Position numbers and translations under genes: made by a program
Notes under the pieces: generated by a model
Told to the model about the DNA's origin: nothing
Databases searched by the model: none
Seen by the model: the letters and a program-made list of their open reading frames with translations, nothing else
In this document: in pieces, positions 59,942 to 64,000 of the stretch
Position numbering within the stretch: position 1 is the stretch's first letter
Layout: every line of letters starts with the position of its first letter
Assembly: GCA_037833965.1 (NCBI GenBank)
Contig: AP031351.1
Coordinates: 19,914,501-19,978,500 of the forward strand
DNA from: Marchantia polymorpha subsp. ruderalis
Lineage: Eukaryota; Streptophyta; Marchantiopsida; Marchantiales; Marchantiaceae
Direction: 5' to 3'
Length of the DNA stretch: 64,000 nucleotides

Positions 59942-62900
59942 ATGCCCGGTCGCCCGGGACGGCCCTCGCCCGCCAAGAATATGTCGGACGATGGAGGAAG
60001 ACGCAAGAGAAAGCAGGTGCGTGTTTTCTCGCTCTCTCGCTCTCGCCTGAAACCCGCACCTCATTTTTCTCGAAGTGGCTTGACCAACTTTCCCCGCGGC
60101 GATCTCCATTTTCTTGATTCTGAGTCGGGCGTTGAATTCTTCAAGTGTTTCGACACGACTCTGCCTGCTGAGCATGCTCGCCTTCGCGAGCAGCATTGAG
60201 AAACGGTTGAGGTTTCGAATGCATGTTGAAAGTCTTTTCTTCTCGTGCAGCGAGGAGGAGGAGCGGGAACGAAGCTTCCCCCGCTCCCCCCTCAAATCGA
60301 AGATGATGAAATTGAGATATCGGACGAGGATTTGGAGTTCGTGCAACAGCACAAGGACTATGCCGGTTTTATGGTCAACCTGGACTCGAAATCCATCTCC
60401 AGGTAGCTGACCGGCCTACTTCGTGGCTTCAAGGCTTGGAGTATAGTTATGAATTTGCTTCTGGAATTGGATTTGTTGTTGCATATGGAATTCCAATTTT
60501 TGATCCGAAGTGTTATGTTATTGATGCGACCGTTCGTATCGCATGTTTTCGTTGATTTTGCAATTTTTCGTCGATAGTGAGTTGCTTACTCAGTTTGTGA
60601 CTCGGCAGATAAATTTTGAGATAGCCACCGCCACCAATTTGATCACTTCCTGCTTTTTCACATTTTTGTTAGGCAAGTACTGGGTTTAAAGCCAGACGAA
60701 GATGTGGAAGCTTATTACGAGAAAAGAGCATCGAGAGGAAATGAGGCCAGTACCACAAAGCCTGCGCCTGGAGAGCCCGTGGAAGATCTGCCAGTTAAGA
60801 CACTTTCAGGCGACCTTCACTATCGAAAGGCTTCGTCAGGAGATGCAGGTAAGAAGTACTTCCTTCACGTATATTTAAACTTCCATGCCCGTATTTATAT
60901 GGTAGCTGTCCCCAGGTTGTTCCATTTTTTCGACGAACTGTTACTCGGACGTTCGAATCTCTCCGTCCCAGATTTTTTATTAATTCTTTTATGTTTTTCA
61001 ATTTTTCTAGAAATTACTAAAACAAAAAAACTTTTCGCACAACAATACGTTGAACTACTTCAACAAGTCTTCGAGTAAGATATCGATGTTGAGCTTGCAA
61101 TACCATGAAAGAAATATCTCGATGCTCTTGTTGCTGTTTTTACACGTAACCTTCATAACGTCCATTGGCCGGATGCAGTGTTCACAGTGTACTTTGAAGG
61201 CAAATGTTCAATGTGTGTCAAATATTTGTGGCTAGAAATGTCGAGTTTTGCGACTGCAGTAGGTCTTGTTACTTCAGCGATGTTCTTCTCTCTTCCTTCT
61301 CCTTTTTCTCTCCTCTTACACCCGCACTAAGCGCCTACAGGACAGGAGGTGCATCACTCATCGCCGATCGCAAGGATCGAGTGCTTTCCTGATTTTGTTG
61401 AAGGATACACAATTAAGACTGTTGTTTCTGATTTCAGTAAACTGTCAATCTTATATGCCATTTCCACTCAGGCAAGTCTTTTAAGGTATAGGCAGTCTTT
61501 TATATTCTGTCGTGCTAGAAAGTGCCTCGTCATCTACTTGAGAGTTTGGAGTGATTCTGTTTTGTCCTTTTGATCAAAGTTTTCTGGTCTGTCTGCCACT
61601 CTACGAACACTGGATGGTAATTACTGTTCACCACGTCAGTGTACGATGGTAGGTCTCTGTTGCCAATGTGTATCCTCTCTTTAATGGTCTTTTACAGTTC
61701 CAAGTGTCAGGAAGAACGTACACCTTAACTTTAATGCACTGTGTTTTTCTTCAGTCGACGCAACTTCCATTAGTCTTGAGGATCGCAGGACTCTTGTACG
61801 AAAAGGAGTTACAATACATACAGATGATGTTCCGGCGAAGGAAGCTACGGAGTCCGCAGAACAGGTCACCGAAGGCAAAGAGAAGAAGAAGTCAAAGTTG
61901 GAACGAAGGAAGGAACTCAAGGCTTTGAAGAGGAAGGAAAGGGAGGAAAAAAAACTAGCTGAAAGACCTGAAAGAGAATCAAAATTTGCATCCATAGCTG
62001 AGCAAGACATGGTACGCAACAACATAAAGCGTAGCTGATTTGAGAATTTACGTTTAGATCAACTTAAACCAATCGCAATCTTGGTCTGCTGAAGGAAAGG
62101 CCCAATTGTACCTGAGGAAAGTAGTTTCATTAATCGTGGTACATCGACTAAGTGTTACTTGTTTGATATCAATGAGCCCAAAAGTGCAACGATGTTTCTG
62201 AAAGTGCAATTCTACGGCTGTTCTACAAATGTAGGAGGAGTTGGAAGAGTTCGTAGATACCCAGCAGAGGAGGTCGGACATGAGAGCCAGGATGGCGGAG
62301 ATCGGGACATCATTACTTGCAGATCCTGATAATAATCTTGGAAGTTTGAAAGAACTTCAAGAAATGTGCCTTGATCGTGATGAGAGCACCTCACAGTTGG
62401 CTATGCTGTCTTCGATGACTGTCTTCAAAGATCTAATTCCTGGGTATTTCATCCTGCCGATTACGCATACTCTGACAAAGAATCTTCTTTGATATATACT
62501 AATCTATCTAAGTAGCTCGTCATGCCCGTCTGCATCCTCTGTCTAGTGGAAAGTTCTGCGCCGACAACAAAATCGTTACCGTCAGATAGATGTTGATTTA
62601 AGGAATAATAAATTTGAAGGGATTGCATTATCGTGTGAGGACTCATGAATAATTTATCAATACTCTTTCTTCACCTTGTCGTGTTTGCAATGCCTCATAC
62701 TAAGATGGTTATACTTTGGGACAATCTACAGCTTAGTATTTACATGGATTATTTACATATACTCTTTCATAGGGCTTGTACTGTCTTCCTATTGGTTTTT
62801 TACGGCACATGGAACATTCTCACGAGTTTTTCTTCACGTAGATCAACCGTTAGCAGATTTGATCAATACTGCGTCCATAGTAACCCGGAGTGCTATAGCC

Positions 62901-64000
62901 GTAATTAAGTATATGTGAACTTGCGTTTCATTCTGACCTCTCTATTCGTTTGCTTTGCTTTGCTTTTTATTGCGTTTGCTTAATGGTTTACTCAAAGTAT
63001 TCCACTGTATTAAGGCATGGTGCGATTTGTACAGATATCGCATTAGACCACCTACAGAGAAAGAGTTGGACATGATTGTCTCTAAAGAAGTGAAAAGAGT
63101 TCGGGATTTCGAATCAGCCCTCCTTCGACATTATCAGGTATCAGTCTTCGTGCAGATACCTGCTTTCCTACGTGGCATACTTCTTAGGAGATTGTTTATG
63201 TTCATTTCTTTTGCATGTTGCTTCCTTTAGTTCGAAGATATCGTTTCTGCACCGTAATAACTCGGGCTACTGTGTTTGCAAGCAGGCATATGTTCAGTTT
63301 CTTGTCAAGTCTGCAAAGTCCAAGAGCAAGCGGTTGACTGCTCTTAGATGCATTTGCACACTTCTGGAAGCCGTTCCTCATTTCAACTACAGAGACAGCC
63401 TGCTCAAAACGATTGTTCCTCGGTTGATGGCATCAGACGATGAAATCTGGTACGTGGCAGCTTAACTTCAGGAATCGAATGAGTGTTAGGAAGTCATCGT
63501 TTTCTGGGTGTACCACCTTCGAGGGAAATATGGGTTTAAATAAGCACAACAGCTGACTTACCTTTGCCCTTGCAGCAAGATGAGCGCCAACGCCATCACT
63601 TCTCTATTCAACAATTTTGGCAAGCACAGTGGAGAGGCCACAGTCGAAGCAGTACAGCTGATTGCCGATCTGGTGAAACTCCGCAATTGCCAACTCCGCC
63701 CTGAAGCTGTGCAGGTAAATCACTATTAGCTGAGTCATCTGTGCAGCCAACGGAAGCTAATGCAGCTTGCTGCGAGTTCGCCGTTCTTGAGTTTTGCAAA
63801 AACACGTGGCGCTTAGTAATACTGCCACTTATTCCCAGCTACCTCGATACCGTGATATAACAGTGGTCGTATAACAGTTCCCTTCCTCTATTCTCGCTAA
63901 GCCTGTTCTGGTATTCATCACGGGACAAATGATTGGAGATTCAGACAATAGGCACCAGTGTTAGTTCTTCTGACGTGCTCATTCTGGCCGCCTATCATAA
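59942..64000 (+). CDS. NOC3: NOC3 nucleolar complex protein (3' partial)
   Basis: Eight exons are readable before the right edge: 59942-60016, 60251-60402, 60673-60848, 61755-62011, 62235-62443, 63035-63137, 63286-63449 and 63576-63714, all GT-AG and in phase. The remainder to 64000 looks like intron. The N-terminus is basic (GGRRKRKQ), then acidic (EDDEIEISDEDLEFVQ). A long charged Lys/Glu coiled stretch (KKKSKLERRKELKALKRKE) fills exon 4. The NOC3 domain starts with MTVFKDLIPGYRIRPPTEKE (exons 5-6), followed by LRCICTLLEAVPHFNYRDSL and SLFNNFGKHSGEATVEAVQ. NOC3 pairs with NOC2 to escort the pre-60S ribosomal subunit from nucleolus to nucleoplasm, and has a reported role in replication licensing in yeast. 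I estimate about half of the gene is present. Confidence 0.94.

Overview
The window is nuclear DNA from a land plant. Genes are split by many GT-AG introns, coding exons are GC-richer than the AT-rich intergenic DNA, and the proteins are plant-type (an NSR-like RRM protein, an LRR receptor kinase). The transposons are Ty3/gypsy, Ty1/copia, PIF/Harbinger and a pogo-type MITE. A bryophyte-grade plant is my guess, from the gene style and the gypsy element with a C-terminal PHD finger; I cannot confirm the species.

Six protein-coding genes have exon structures that can be read directly. They are an NSR-like RNA-binding protein (2899-5465, +), an AsmA-like membrane-anchored protein (24626-27366, +), a MYG1/UPF0160 family protein (40626-44663, +), an LRR receptor-like kinase (49515-53171, +), a DEAD-box RNA helicase of the DDX49/Dbp8/RH36 type (59643-56786, -), and the 5' part of NOC3 (59942 to the right edge, +). 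The helicase and NOC3 are both ribosome-biogenesis factors. They sit head to head with 298 bp between their start codons, so they probably share a bidirectional promoter.

The left edge carries the 3' end of a gypsy polyprotein with a PHD finger fused to its C-terminus. Positions 14.0-22.3 kb look like one large, decayed PIF/Harbinger-type locus. It has a transposase relic on + (14480-15883), a Myb/SANT-like partner relic on - (22239-18824), a nested 41/118-bp repeat upstream of the transposase, a family of roughly 30-bp perfect palindromes, and a 361-bp tandem array. All four in-frame stops of the transposase are TGA, as expected from methylated-CpG decay of CGA codons. Positions 30046-35664 hold a complete but broken copia element on -, with two 250-bp LTRs. 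A 672-bp pogo-type MITE lies at 37830-38501.

The rest (about 5.5-13.5, 27.4-30.0, 35.7-40.5, 44.7-49.5 and 53.2-56.8 kb) holds no gene I can recognise. Much of it is very AT-rich, with scattered hairpins and short duplications. Functional links among the genes are limited to the helicase/NOC3 pair.
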